DNA of 64,000 nt from Pseudoips prasinana (Eukaryota; Arthropoda; Insecta; Lepidoptera; Nolidae): the NCBI GenBank assembly GCA_951640165.1, contig OX621237.1, positions 6,696,001 to 6,760,000 of the forward strand, read 5' to 3'. Each line of letters opens with the position of its first letter. The stretch's first letter is position 1. The notes beneath the pieces were generated by a model. That model was not told the origin of the DNA. It made no database searches and worked only from the letters and a program-made list of their open reading frames with translations. The position numbers were made by a program, and so were the translations under genes. Positions 1-12,033 of the stretch are shown here, in pieces.

Positions 1-89
1 GTAGTTGAGAAATATTCGTCATATGACGTCCACTGCTAGAAAAAGACCTCACAAAAGATTTCCACATTGGAGTTCCATCGTTTCGAGGA

Positions 90-182
90 TACTATAATTG
101 CCATGCTTGGCAGACGAGTTGGCGATCAAAGTATGATGGTCACAGTACGCAGAGAGACGCTGCCGCCCGTTCTCTGGGTTAT
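90..182 (-). repeat. Family A fragment, reverse
   Basis: Contains 'catgcttggcagacgagttg' and 'gctgccgcccgttctctgg', matching the reverse of family A. Bases 20-60 ('acgtccactgctag') look like the reverse of an RTE-type 3' end. Confidence 0.55.
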
Positions 183-200
183 ATTTGCTCGGCACCACTT

Positions 201-1595
201 TTACTTCTGACATAATGATATGGATTCGAAATATTTAGTATGATCATCATCCAAGGAGCTTTAATTTTACTAGTTGTAATACGATAGAATAATGTATTTA
301 TTAGGTTATATTTTGAAATGCCTAAGTGTTAACCAAAAATTGGCCATCATCCAAGAGATTATCAGAAATTACAACGTTAATTTCCAGCATTTGTGGTTAA
401 AAGTTCTGGCATTAGTTTTCGCTACGCTGCAGTCTAATGAAAGTCGGACGCTCTCCCTTACATCCTATATTATACTGACACAGATGTAGATGAGAATTTC
501 CTAAAAACAAGTCAATTCACACACTTATTATAATAGCATTTGTTTAAGAATGTTTACATAACTATCGTAGACCTATTGTGTGTGAAACACATCATATCTT
601 TTATCTCGATCGTCATCTATATACATAAGTCAAATCTTGGTTATCAGTATTCAGGCACGAGATATTGCATATTTTATAGTATTGTTATGAACGTGCATAG
701 ATTCTACAAGATATTGGAATACTGTTAATCAAATGGGACTTCGCTTCAAAACTGAAATAACGGCACTGTTAACTTTACCTTTTTTGCCAAATATGAAGTG
801 TGATCGCTTTGGAATTTTTACATGCTGTTATCGCCTGTACTTTTGCTTTTCAAACATTATGACCACTATAGTCTACAGTTTATAATTATTCTATAACATT
901 ACGCTACGATGTTATAGTTCATCTTTAACTATTAATTATGTCCCAAAAGACTTGGTGTACTACGGAGTTAAGAGATAATGAGACCGGAACCGTTATTCGT
1001 TTAAACCATAAAATGACAGGTGGCACTGACATGTTTGTAATTTTTTTAATTATACGTTAGTTGAAATCAGCTATGAGTTACTGCAAAGTTATTCATTAGT
1101 AAAGCCACTCAAGAAGTGGAACTTTGTGCTAGTGGGGTTGCTATTATTAATATAGATCAGTAAGAAATATCTTTCAGAGAAAAACAACGACTTCACGATA
1201 CGAGAAGACTTTCATAGTTACATAGTTCATAATTCTTCTGGTTTTTATCCTTAGCCATATAATAAACTTAACAGACACAAGTTTTTCTCAAGTCTCTAGT
1301 TTATGAGTTGAAAATAATCTTGTTTCGGTCGACTACCCGCATAATTTTGATTTCATTGGGAAAAGTGAGATCAAATCGTTTCGTCAGACTTTCGTCTGCC
1401 CTGTTACGCTTTTCATTACTGCGGTCACTTACCACATTTCTCATTTACTTGTCTTTATTGAGAATTAAGTATGAGAAAACTATGGATTAGAAAATGGAAA
1501 CTATGGATTTCTTTTGATTTTTTGTAAGTAGTTAAGATTGAGTTCATTGTTAATTTAGTACACTTTCCTGCCAACGTCATTGAAGTGAAATGTTA
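201..1595. other. No gene seen
   Basis: AT-rich, only short chance frames. No repeat recognised. Confidence 0.6.
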
Positions 1596-1711
1596 AGCAT
1601 CTTCTACACGGTTGCAAACCAACGTCCCAACAGAGGTTACCCTGGTGGTTGCCATCCATCTAGACTGCACAACTGCAGATGTGCAGTCTAGATAGATGTG
1701 TAGAAGATGCT
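1596..1711. repeat. Nested inverted repeat
   Basis: Outer arms 1596-1609 and 1698-1711 (14 bp, perfect) and inner arms 1653-1670 and 1681-1698 (18 bp, one mismatch). A 43-base stretch is present on the left side only. Confidence 0.85.
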
Positions 1712-3906
1712 TTAAAGATTATTGTACAGCCTTTTCTAAGTTAACTTCTCAATTAAACTAATTCTGATTTAATTCATGACAATCCAGGTTGGTTTAGTTT
1801 AGTCAGGTGTTTGGTTTCTGCACCTAGCCTCCTGATTGGGCCACTGTGTGTGAACTTAGAACCACGTTGTATGCCACCTAGGTCTAGTAAAAAATAATAT
1901 TCAGGTCGGAATTTTTTTATACTATATTTAGGACAGTAAATAAAGATAAAATACACGTAGAAAATATTTAAAATTCATGATGCTAAGCCTGCAATGATAA
2001 ACTTTTAAGTTCTGTAAGTACGTATACAGCTTCCTTTATAGCCCACTTCCGAACATAAAACCCGTGGTAGGACCGAAGTTTTGTCGACAAGGTATAAAAT
2101 ATTCTGAAAATACCCTCACCAAGTTTAAATTGAACTGTAAATTATATTTATTTTGCCTCTCATAAATTTATTGACAAATAAACAATACAGTCAGTAGTGA
2201 CGATAAATGTATAAAGTGACAATTTATTTTGACACTTTTTTGTTTCTTACATTTGATGATGAATGCATAAATTTTCCATTAAGGTACGTACTTAATTTAT
2301 GTTGCAATGTATTTTAGTATTATTTAGGTATATTAAAGACAACAAATCATGTAAGTTTTTAACGAATTTTGCGTTATTTATTCGCTTTAAGTTCTAGCTT
2401 TTTAAGAGTTCTTCAGGGTGGTTTAATGGGACATAGAACACGCTGTCATAACAGTCACAGACATAAATAATAAGTTATATTTGTGGCAAAAGTAATCATA
2501 TCAAAAATAAAAATATATATATTCGATATTTGTCTATCTTACTTAGGTAAAAAGCCATTATGATCATGCGACATTAAAGATGGCCGACAAACTACAATAG
2601 ACAATTTGGTAACTTGTTGTGTGACCAATTTTATGCATCATGCAATAATCGTAATTACGTATAATTTTATACTGATACGGCTTGGGTAATCGATTTTTAT
2701 GTAATTGGAAATATTGGTAGGTATGTAGTCCTCCATTCACTTAGACAGTATGTTAGATTGATTAACTTGTACCTTCCTTTCGCTAACTTGATTGGCATTA
2801 TGTAAGTTAGTCATGTATGTAGTACTAGTTTTAGATTAGGATCTTAATATAATTGGAGGTTTATTAAATAATATTTTATGAGACATAGACTTTTATATTA
2901 CGTACCTACTTTCTTATTTATACTAGTACTGGATATGAATATTGAATCAGGTGGTTTAATCAGTATTTTTTTTTCTTCCCGACATATGTATAAATAAATT
3001 GAACTTGAAGACGTTGTAAAATATACAGAGGAGTTATTATGAATATAAAACTCAGCATTTTGACCATTAAGTAGACTGGTTTAATGAGCAATATAACTCA
3101 AATGTTTTGAATAGGCATTTAGGTTAATATACAAATATATATGTTTGTTATTTTTTTACTATGACATAGTAACAAAAACTCGCTACTTTTGTCAGTATGT
3201 ACTGGTTCTAAGATCCTATCTCTGATTCAATACTCCAATGCCTGCCTAGGCTATGTGGAAGACACATTGCCACAAATTGTACAATCTTGTGATGCATACT
3301 GTTATCTCTGTTCATAATATTTTTATTATGAATAACCCCATTATTTATAATATGTTTAATTTAGGTAGGTATTTAATAAAAAATGAATAAAGTAAGGAAA
3401 TATTTGGTGTGATTATTACCAAATATTTCCTTATTTTGTTAATTTAATAACCCTTGCAGCTACAAAATCGTCGTTTTTCGTCACGTTGTTGCAATTATAA
3501 AAATAACTGATCGTTCTTCAAAATAACGTGTTTGAGTTCCGCAGTATTCGATCATTATTCAAAAATCGTTCATCTCGTGAAGGTGAAGACAAAAGTTGAA
3601 TATAAAGTAGAACTTGAGGAGAAGTTATTTTAGAATAGATCGATAAATAAATAATGAGAAGGTTTTATTTAAGGCAGAGTTCTTATTTGTCTTCGCTACA
3701 TTAAGTTGAGTGAGACAGTAGTGTTTACTGAAGTTGTCAGAATTGTTTAGATCCACCTACTGCTGCGAATTTAGTCTAATAACTATTGCCAATACTGGGA
3801 CAGTTGGATAAGCCACCAATTCGCATACTCTATAACTGTGTTGGTTTGGGTGCTTCAGTGACTAAACAGAACGAAAAAAACTTGTGTGTACTTATGTACA
3901 CGCGTT
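1712..3906. other. No gene seen
   Basis: AT-rich DNA with one hairpin (3394-3432). Nothing else recognised. Confidence 0.6.
3394..3432. repeat. Hairpin, 15-bp perfect stem
   Basis: Arms 3394-3408 and 3418-3432 ('aaggaaatatttggt' and complement), extendable by a few pairs. Loop 9 bases. Confidence 0.85.
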
Positions 3907-4111
3907 AGAAGTTATACTTCTTAATATTTCATACCACCTAGAACTAACGTCATGCTGTTATTTTTACGATGCGCGCGCATCGTAAAAATTCACTCTCATA
4001 CCACCTAGAACTAACTTCATGCTGTTAAATTTTGTGGTGTCGGTGTGCGCGCGCATCGTAAAAATTCACTCTCATCATTTTTCTCCATCGCGCCAAAAGA
4101 AGTATAACTTC
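3907..4111. mobile_element. Element with palindromic termini and GC-rich core
   Basis: Ends are 'agaagttatacttct' and 'agaagtataacttc', each itself nearly palindromic. The inside is a duplicated unit ('cataccacctagaactaac' ... 'cgcatcgtaaaaattcactc') repeated at about 3930-3997 and 3998-4076. The first unit contains a perfect 30-bp palindrome with no loop at 3960-3989. Partial relatives: 62818-63032 and, more diverged, 6675-6935 and 5990-6185 (-). Confidence 0.72.
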
Positions 4112-5989
4112 AATAACTATAAAAAACAAATTAACTTTTTCAAGCTATTGTTTTGAATTCACAGCCTCGTATTTCAAAGAACGAGGATTGAATTATTATT
4201 GACGCTTCAATCCTAGCCTTCTCAGAATGCTATTATCAGGATGATGTTATAATCGTTTAGGTCACGCAAAAGTATAAAACGATTATAACTGTATCGATTA
4301 TGGTTGGGTGTTTAGTTATGTAGCACGCAATTGTTTTTGAATACAGTAACTTTTAACATATTCAGATCTTGAATATTAAGTATATTTTTGAAGAGCATCG
4401 CATTAAAGAGTAGTTGCATTTATATACAATTCCAAAATAATTTGCGTGTAATGCCTTCAGACCAGTCAATTGTTCACGATTGGTCAAAGATCTTCTTGAC
4501 CATCGTTACGCATTAATAGTGTACCATGCATAATCTTGTCACTGACCTTGAAAGTTGTCGAAGATCTAGCCTAATCAGACGGTAACATTAACGAGGTCAC
4601 TCCACTCATTTCATATAACCTCGAAACGCATGTGTCGACTTTTATTTTTACCAACAACATTGGATCTGTGACTGGGTTGTACTGGGTCGTGACCGCAGAC
4701 TGCCTTTCCCGCGTCTTCTTACGAAACTAGACAGATATGCATTTTAACGGTGCAAGTGATAGATTGTGAACGTGAGACTCCGTAGGAACAAGTCACGCAG
4801 CTTTTGCAACGGCCAAGATGCGAAGGATTTTTTTCTTCTCTTTTGTCGTGACGTCTTCAATTTTCTCGGAAACATTACTTTGCACATTAACATCGTAACG
4901 ATTTCCAATTAATCGAGCTGACAGTCCCGCTTCGTTTAGTTTTACGTGACTATTATTTTGTCTAGAAGATTGATTACGCGTTCAATTAAGTATAAATATG
5001 AAATAAAACAAATGTCACTGACACTTTTTAGAACCTCATTCATATTTTATACTTTGTTTTATTCAAATTTCCTTTTAGATACCTTGAATACTATTATGGT
5101 GCGCCATTATTCTATCTGCGACATGTTCAAATTTTAAAAGCATCTGTTCAAATAGCTTCCCAAACATTTTTATTTATTTTGCTCTGCTATCGCTCAAGCC
5201 TTGGTATATATTATATGCGGTCTCGACTGCATTGAATACAAAAATGAACAAAAAATATTGTGACTATAGAACTGGGCTATGCGCTTGTTATTCAAGAAAC
5301 ATATAAAATTGGGAGGTACGGAGTAACGGCACTAATGGAAATTATGCAAACAGATATACAGACTGGTGGAGATCGAGATTTAGAGGTATTCAGAAGTACG
5401 GTTTTATATACTATTCTTAAAGCGTAGTTCACATTTAAATCGTGATAACTTTGGAATGGCCTATTTGTATCATATTTAAACATAACGTCTAAATTAAACA
5501 AAAATCTGAGAGTTGATTATCTACTTAAGGGCATTGGGTAGACATGTGTTTACGACCCATTTTTCTGTATGTACCAGAAACGGCAAATTTACTAAAAAAT
5601 AAGCAATAAAAAGAATTGGGCGTGCACTTTTCATAAGTTTTTTTTTTTGTTATATGATCTGCAATCAGTCCTAGGACTTTGAGCGGATGAGTTGTAGATT
5701 ATTGGCGTGGTGAGTGTGCACTCCAATGAGAACACTACTCCTGTGTAAGTGAAGCTACACCCTCTCTTTAAGCTTCAGGATGTCATGCCTTCTGAGGCGT
5801 TTAGGATAATCCTGGCTATTCAACTGCAGCGCCAAGTCATTTGGATGCATTGCTAGTCTTTTTTGGTAGTTTTTATAAGTTAAGATAGAAATATACCATT
5901 TGCTATAAATAACCTACATACTTGTTGACCAATTGTGCGACAAATACATTAAAAAAAGTGTCCTGTATAATACACGACTTAGTAAAACG
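4112..5989. other. No gene seen
   Basis: Bases 4440-4900 are somewhat richer in GC and could be an old repeat or regulatory DNA. Open frames at 4946 (+) and 5292 (-) have no protein-like pattern. Confidence 0.5.
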
Positions 5990-6185
5990 TCGATATAAGA
6001 AACGTAACTGCCTATGAGAGGAAGATAGGAATAAATTGTGTGTGTCTCTCTCATCCCTTCAGTAATTTACAAAACGTAACTGTCTCTCTTTCTATCTTCA
6101 CTAAGTTATCTCTCAACTTCCGTCTACATCGCCCGATCACACTTTTGCTAACGCTTATGCGCCAAATCCATCGTGTGTAAAAAAA
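5990..6185 (-). repeat. Reverse relative of the 6675 / 62818 repeat
   Basis: Reverse wording ('aaaacgtaactgtctctctt', 'tatctctcaacttccgtcta', 'cgatcacacttttgctaacg'). With 6675-6935 it forms a loose inverted pair about 500 bp apart. Confidence 0.55.
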
Positions 6186-6674
6186 AAAGTTTACTTCATA
6201 AACGGAATTCACCAAACTTCGTGCAAATCTATTGTATAACTTTGCTATTGTTTACATTTTTAATTAATGTTGCCAATTTTGGTACAATAAAAAAATTGTG
6301 TTTGGCACACATTAAGCCTATCCAATGCCGTTAAATTCTTTTATAATTAAAAATCACTATCTAATCTAAATCTCAAGTCTATGGGAACTAAGTATGAATA
6401 ATTTAATTAAGTTTGCTTGTAAATAGTTGTCGTGATAACTGTAACTCGTTAGAATTTATTAAGTAATGTTTATGTAATTGTATCAAGTCAATTGCATCAT
6501 CTTTTGTTTTAGTATGTGCGTGTAGAATTGTAAAATAAGCATCATTCTCCATTGATGTCTAGGAATGATTAGATACAGTTTCATCATTTGTAGTTTATTG
6601 ACATTAACGACGTGACAATGCATTTCGCATGTAAAGTAAAAACTGTGTAATGTTGATTACAAATACATTTTGTA

Positions 6675-6935
6675 ATTGAAGTAGAATTTATTTACGCACG
6701 CTATACTTGGAAGCAAGCTGGTGAATGCGTGTGTTTCGAAAAGTGTGATCAGGTGAGGCAAGCGGAAGGTAAGAGGGATATATAAGTTAGTGAAGACAGC
6801 AAGGGAGAGAGTTACGTTTCGTCATTCTAAAGAGATAGCACTTATTTTCTTTCTCTCATAGCCAGATACATATGTATATGGAGTTAAAGAAATTTTACCT
6901 CAAACGTGTGGTCGAAAGCACATTCGATTTTAACA
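6675..6935 (+). repeat. Relative of the 62818 element
   Basis: Shares 'aagctggtgaatgcgtgtgt', 'gggatatataagttagtgaa', 'agagagttacgtttcgt' and 'tgtggtcgaaagcacattcg' with 62818-63032. A reverse relative lies at 5990-6185 ('ctctctttctatcttcacta'). Confidence 0.6.
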
Positions 6936-6939
6936 ACTA

Positions 6940-7175
6940 CTAGCTATGCCCCGCGGTTTTACCCGCGTTAAACTTTATAAATTAAAGCAGCTCCTCCCCC
7001 GTAGATGATGGCGTGATATTATGTAGCCTATATGTTGACCCGACCTCTTAGTAATATTCATGCAAAATTTGAAGTAAATCCATGCAGTACTTTTTGAGTT
7101 TAGCCCGGACATACATACAGACAAACAGACACACAGACAAAAATTCTAAAAACTATATTTTTGGCTTCGATATCG
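6940..7175 (+). repeat. Old non-LTR type repeat
   Basis: Contains 'atgccccgcggttttaccc', 'ttcatgcaaaatttgaagt' and 'catacagacaaacagacaca'. These are common features of a widespread insect repeat whose 3' end precedes AT-rich DNA. A second, more degraded copy lies at 41085-41235. The 66-codon open frame here is not a gene. Confidence 0.55.
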
Positions 7176-8164
7176 ATCGTAGATCACGCCCCAGGTATCC
7201 TTTTAAAAAATATTCAATGTACAGTTTCGACTTTCCTAAATTTTATTATATGTTATTTTATTATATAACAACTATAAACTAGCTTTTGAAATATGAGGTT
7301 ACAATAGTTATTTAAATAAACATGTTAAAAGCTCTCCGAATGATCTGAAAACTGCCCGCATCTAGTGGCAACCTGCAACCATACCATGAATCTTGTGTGG
7401 TGTAAAAAAATAATTGAAGGTCTGAATGTTATTGCTTTGTCATTTGAAGATTGATGAAGAACACGTTATAAATGATTCCAACCACTCATTGCCTTGAGTT
7501 ATGAAACTAGTGTATTATATTATATTTGTTATATTATCGCGGCCGTTAGTAAGGTTTTAACAGAAAGCTTAGTTCGGGTCAAGGAAAAATTGTTTGGAAG
7601 ACTGCCAGATTCCGCGATTGTGACGCGCTGCGGCCCCCGGACTTCGTAGATAAGTTTAAGCTTAAATTTTATCGAGTTTAATCTGTCTTTGTTTCTACAG
7701 AAAACGGAGTTATTGGTATTATAATAGCCGTTGATATGGAACACAGAATAGTTGATAGCCCTAAAAAAATTAACGTGCTTCGGAGCTTCCAATTCGAAAT
7801 CCTAAATAAAAAAAAAAAACCTATTCATGATAGTTAGCGTAGGAAGCTTTCACTGCTTCACCGGACCATCTAGCTATAATTAACTCCATACAATGATACT
7901 GTAGTTTGACACAGTGTTTATATGTACTTACAGTTTTCATAATAGCAGAGATCTCATAGTTGGGCTCCAACGGGGCATAATTTAATGTTGGCCTCAACAT
8001 TAAAATTTAAATTAAATTGCTTAAGACGGATGAACCGTACGAAACTAACCTTCTTGAAGTAAATATAAACTCAAAACATCTGTTTCAGTTTGTTTACGCT
8101 AGAACATAATTTTAACGTTAGAACGTTATGAGCCGTTATCACGTTTTATATGCAGACCCCGTTT
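7176..8164. other. No proven gene; one GC-rich patch
   Basis: At 7533-7649 both strands are open. The plus frame reads KVLTESLVRVKEKLFGRLPD, which is protein-like, but no splice sites or start support it. A small inverted repeat ('taatgttggc') lies at 7984-8003, and motif D is at 7835. Confidence 0.45.
7835..7875 (+). repeat. Short dispersed motif D
   Basis: The wording 'ggaagctttcactgcttcac' followed by 'cgga' recurs at about 44933 and 47785 with one or two changes. It is a short shared block of unknown element type. Confidence 0.5.
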
Positions 8165-8492
8165 AAAAAGCGCGCCGTTGACGCGCGTTTGTAGCGATAC
8201 AGACGCGATACGCACGCAAGACGGTGCATGTGGACCTTTGCACACCATTTATAAATTCGTATCCGCGTTTGAATCTAGACAGACGCGCGTGTGTAGCGAT
8301 ACAGACGCGATGCAAACGCGCGTGTCTAGTGATACAGACTCGATGCAAACGCGCGTGTGTAGCGATACAGACGCGCGTTAGCATCGCGTTTGTATCGATA
8401 CAAACGAGAACAAACTCCTCTGTGTGTAGTGATAAAAGCGCGCCGTTGACGCGCGTTTTGGAAACGTGCGTCGACGGCGCGCCTAAAAAACG
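8165..8492. mobile_element. TIR element made of GC-rich minisatellite
   Basis: The outer ends are inverted copies of about 30 bp (left 'agcgcgccgttgacgcgcgt', right complement with three or four differences). The inside carries about four copies of a 40-50 bp unit such as 'tagcgatacagacgcgatgc' plus 'aaacgcgcgtgt'. The left-end motif reappears directly at 8434-8457. It is far richer in CpG than the surroundings. Overlapping open frames on both strands (up to 152 codons) reflect the repeat; they are not genes. Confidence 0.75.
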
Positions 8493-8696
8493 TGGAGTGC
8501 ATAGGCTCTTAAAAACTGTCTTATCGCAACACCTCAAATGTAGGTATGTATTAGAAAAGCAGAAACATAGGAGTCTATGAGGTAGGTACGTGTGGAACAC
8601 TAAATCAATTAGCCAATGCAATTTTACATTGTATTTATCTACCTCTATATAACTATGTATTCACAAAAGAAAAGTAGTGTACTTATGTAGTATATT

Positions 8697-8790
8697 AGTT
8701 ATCTGGTTTCCATAGTACAAGCTCTGCTTAGTTTGGGATCAAATGGCTGTATGTGAATAATGTCCAAGGATATTATTGTTATTGATATTG
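8697..8790 (+). repeat. SINE-1 3' end
   Basis: Carries only the 3' part ('ggtttccatagtacaagctc' to 'gtccaaggatattattg'); a 5'-truncated copy. Confidence 0.7.
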
Positions 8791-8934
8791 AGTCTGAAAT
8801 ATAGAAATATTATTATTAAGCTTTGTTCAAGAATAACGTAGGCTTAAAGCGCATACTTTGTTTTGGTGACGACAGACGCTGTAGAAGAAAACAGTGTTAC
8901 TCCGGGAGTGCTGACAGAAGTTTTCAATGGTTTG

Positions 8935-9155
8935 TCCCGTCTCAAAAATGCCCAACCCGCCTAAAGAAATCTTCATTGAAATTACGTGGTGTTGGTAACG
9001 GTGTCGCGAGTTCAATTGTTTTTTTTCTCATCTCAAAAATGCCAAATGCGCCTATAGATGTTTTCACTGCAATTACGTGGTGCCAGTAACAGTGTCGCGA
9101 GTTCAATCGTTTTTCGCATTTCAAAACTACCCACCGCGCCTAAAGATGGTTTCAC
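8935..9155. repeat. Tandem repeat, ~95-bp unit, about 2.5 copies
   Basis: Units start near 8938, 9031 and 9117 with 'tctcaaaaatgcc' or 'tttcaaaactacc' wording. They contain 'gcctaaagaaatcttcattg' / 'gcctatagatgttttcactg', then 'caattacgtggtg' and 'gtgtcgcgagttcaat'. Open frames on both strands derive from the repeat. Confidence 0.85.
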
Positions 9156-11747
9156 TTAAAAAGCAATATTTTCTTACTCTGGTATCGTTATCAGATACTT
9201 GAGTTCATTGTGTTTGAAAGTAAATTCTTGATCTCAGAATAAAGCGTAGATAAAATGTTTTCTGAACTACTCTCATTGTTCAGGTAATTGACTTGTTACT
9301 CAACAAAGTAATTTGTTAGGGTCCAAATTAAGTTTCCATTTGTTAGTGATTTAGTTCTTACCATGATGATAATTATACTTAAGTTTCTGTACTAGTGTTA
9401 GTAAAGTAGGTTAGCTGTATCCGTGCCAGCCAAGTTTTAGGAGTAGCCAAGTAATTGAGTGCGAATTACAAGATGGCAGATGTATAAAAAAGGAGGTAGA
9501 TTTGATTTATGCGTGACTGTTGCGTAGCGAGTGCAATCTCACAGGTTCATCCCAGGTTAGATACTTTTTATGTGATGTATATAGTTTCTACATAGATAAA
9601 TATATGTATATATGAATTTGGGCCTATTTATAGGTATTATTGTGATTATTATTATATATATATACATTTATTCAATGCAGAGGTTTACAAAGTAAGGCCT
9701 GCGGACCAACTTCAAAGCTGAGAGCTTTTATCCGGTCCGTCAAGGTCGTATTGCAGGGAGTACGTGGCAACATTTGCGTCGTCGTCTCTATTCAAACCAT
9801 GAAGACGCGGAAAAACTGCCTTCGAAGCAGCGTGTTGTGGGATTTTAACCATTTTTCCGGTACCATTATGAAAAAAGTTTGCCCACCCCAGTTCTTAAGT
9901 GTTTTCTATACCGGTCACGTAGTAACCTTTCTATTTTTGTGGAATAGGTCTTGGAATCATTTACAACTTATAAAAAATTAATAAAAATACAGTAAATTGT
10001 CACTATACCCTTTTTATTGGGATGATTTTACTCTCCAGATTTTGATGTGATTTGTCAGAACGACCAGTAGATAGATTGAACATCTTTCCGTCTTTGTTCT
10101 CTCTTGTACCCTGTAGGTATATTGTGAGGTTCAAATATTGCACACCCACGTCCAACGGAATAAAGAGTTACAGTAACCGTTTAGCACTTCTCGTCCGTAT
10201 CTGACCGTTAGGATACCTCTCACGATCGATTACGTCATTTGGAAGAATGTATTGTGGTCAACGTCTTTTTCATCTAAAAAAAAGAAACACCTTCTGTGTG
10301 GATACCACAGACACATAGTTCTTTTTCAACAAAAAAAAAATTTAAACTGTAATAAAGGGATGCGTTTAGTTTTAATTTTAAACTTGTAAATGAGGCATCA
10401 ATTTACCAACAATAAGGCTGTTTTGTATCAAATATTACGCCAATCTTTTAATTGTTTATTTTAATCTAATGTTATCAAAAGCCCTGTAAATCTATGACAC
10501 AAATTTTCTATGGGTTACCTGTTTAATTAATGATGCCGAATGAGGTAGAAAAAGAAAAATGTTTATTTCATACACTGACAATAGGTTCACCTATTGACAG
10601 TCTTTAAGTATAATTTTTGAATTAGGTTTTTTTATACTAAGTAATTAATGAAGTTGCAATAAGCGTCAGTGATGATTGACATCCAGGTTGGGTGTTCGGG
10701 GCAACTTATGACCTTCTGCAGAAACTATGTCGTTTTTATCATTTTTGTAAATTTTGCTTACTTTTGTACTAATTTTATATATTTTATCACTTCCAGATTG
10801 TTGCCTCCAAATTAGGATGTTTGACCGTAGGTCATGAGTTAGGCAATAATTGATGTATTATTTTACTTTATCAGTCGACGACTAATCACAGAGGTAGCCC
10901 AGATATAGCAAGTGTTACACCCCGTGTCTCAAAATCATAAAAAGCCGTCGAACCGATTTTGTCACTTGTGTTGCTCTGTAACCACGATATATACTTACCA
11001 ACTCGATGAAACTTACCGTTTTTTAGTATAGACATATTAAGTTCATTGGAGTTTCCGCTAGGAGTTGTGCTGGTTAATGTACTCGAAAAATCTGTAGGCA
11101 AGTATCATCAAGGAAATTAACTACATAAACTTGTCATGCTGCCCGTCTCTTCGGTGAGACAAGCATATAATAACGAAGAACGTTGCGATATTTTACTTGA
11201 TAAGCAAAACTATCGCCATAGTACATTTAATTAGTATTATTCTGTTTATGCTGCGGTCCTGCAAACCTGCGCATTTTAGCTTTAATTTTTTCTAATAAAG
11301 ATAAGACTAAGAGTTTATTGAATAAGTTTTACACTTTAAATACTCTCAGACAAAAAGGCTGATTTCAAAACATTTTCTAAACTGGGTCTTGTGAATTTAT
11401 TAAAGTCATGATTGGTTTCTTGCGAACTAAGAAGTTTTGTAAGAAGTTTTTGCCTTTATGCTGATCAAAAGAATTCAATACCTTTTACCTGTTGGTTTAA
11501 TGCTTATACGGTTCTTTGTTGTACATACAAAAATATTCACTTTAAACAGCATTTAAAAAGGGCAGTGGCGGAGAGTTCTCATAATTTCACTCGGCTAACC
11601 TTTAAAACAAATGCAAATAGATGGTGCGGCATACCCGTATATTATCAACCGATTTAAATATTATCCTACGTTTTCACAATGCGTGATAAATTTTTCTAAA
11701 TGTGTCAATGTAATTTACGAGTATTATGTGTTTCTTCTTCAATACAG
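9156..11747. other. No proven gene
   Basis: Mostly AT-rich. A 71-codon minus frame at 10886-11101 (begins MPTDFSSTLTSTTPSGNSNE) is unrecognised, and a plus frame at 9751-9981 has no support. No clear repeats. Confidence 0.5.
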
Positions 11748-11853
11748 TGTGAGTGTGCGTAAAGCTTTGGCAGACGCCTTAAACAACTCTTTAAGGGAGT
11801 TGAAGGCAGGAGTTAGGGAACAGGCAAACACAATGGCCATCAAATATTCATAA
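11748..11853 (+). CDS. Possible terminal exon, unknown gene
   Basis: A good acceptor (pyrimidine-rich 'tttcttcttcaatacag', ending at 11747) is followed by an open frame of 34 codons to TAA at 11851. The translation begins VSVRKALADALNNSLRELKA and continues GVREQANTMAIKYS. It has an even amphipathic-helix character, unlike chance frames nearby. No upstream exon was found and I do not recognise the sequence. It could be a coincidence or part of an old element. Confidence 0.2.
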
Positions 11854-11987
11854 GTTACATATAATCAACATATGTACTTAACTTCTTTCAAATATATTGT
11901 TTTAATGTATTATTTTTCTGACATGGCTTATTGACTGTGTCGTGTCTTATGATTTAAGCCTGGACCGACAGTAGTAAGTCTAAAGTC

Positions 11988-12033
11988 TTTCTTTGTTATT
12001 CGGAACACGGTGATGTTCCGAATAACAAAGAAA
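11988..12033. repeat. Hairpin, 20-bp perfect stem
   Basis: Arms 11988-12007 and 12014-12033 ('tttctttgttattcggaaca' and complement). Loop 6 bases. Confidence 0.9.

Noticed and set aside
8163..8621. 152-codon minus frame and overlapping plus frames
   Set aside because: Cys/Arg-rich periodic translations produced by the minisatellite; both strands are open because of the repeat unit.
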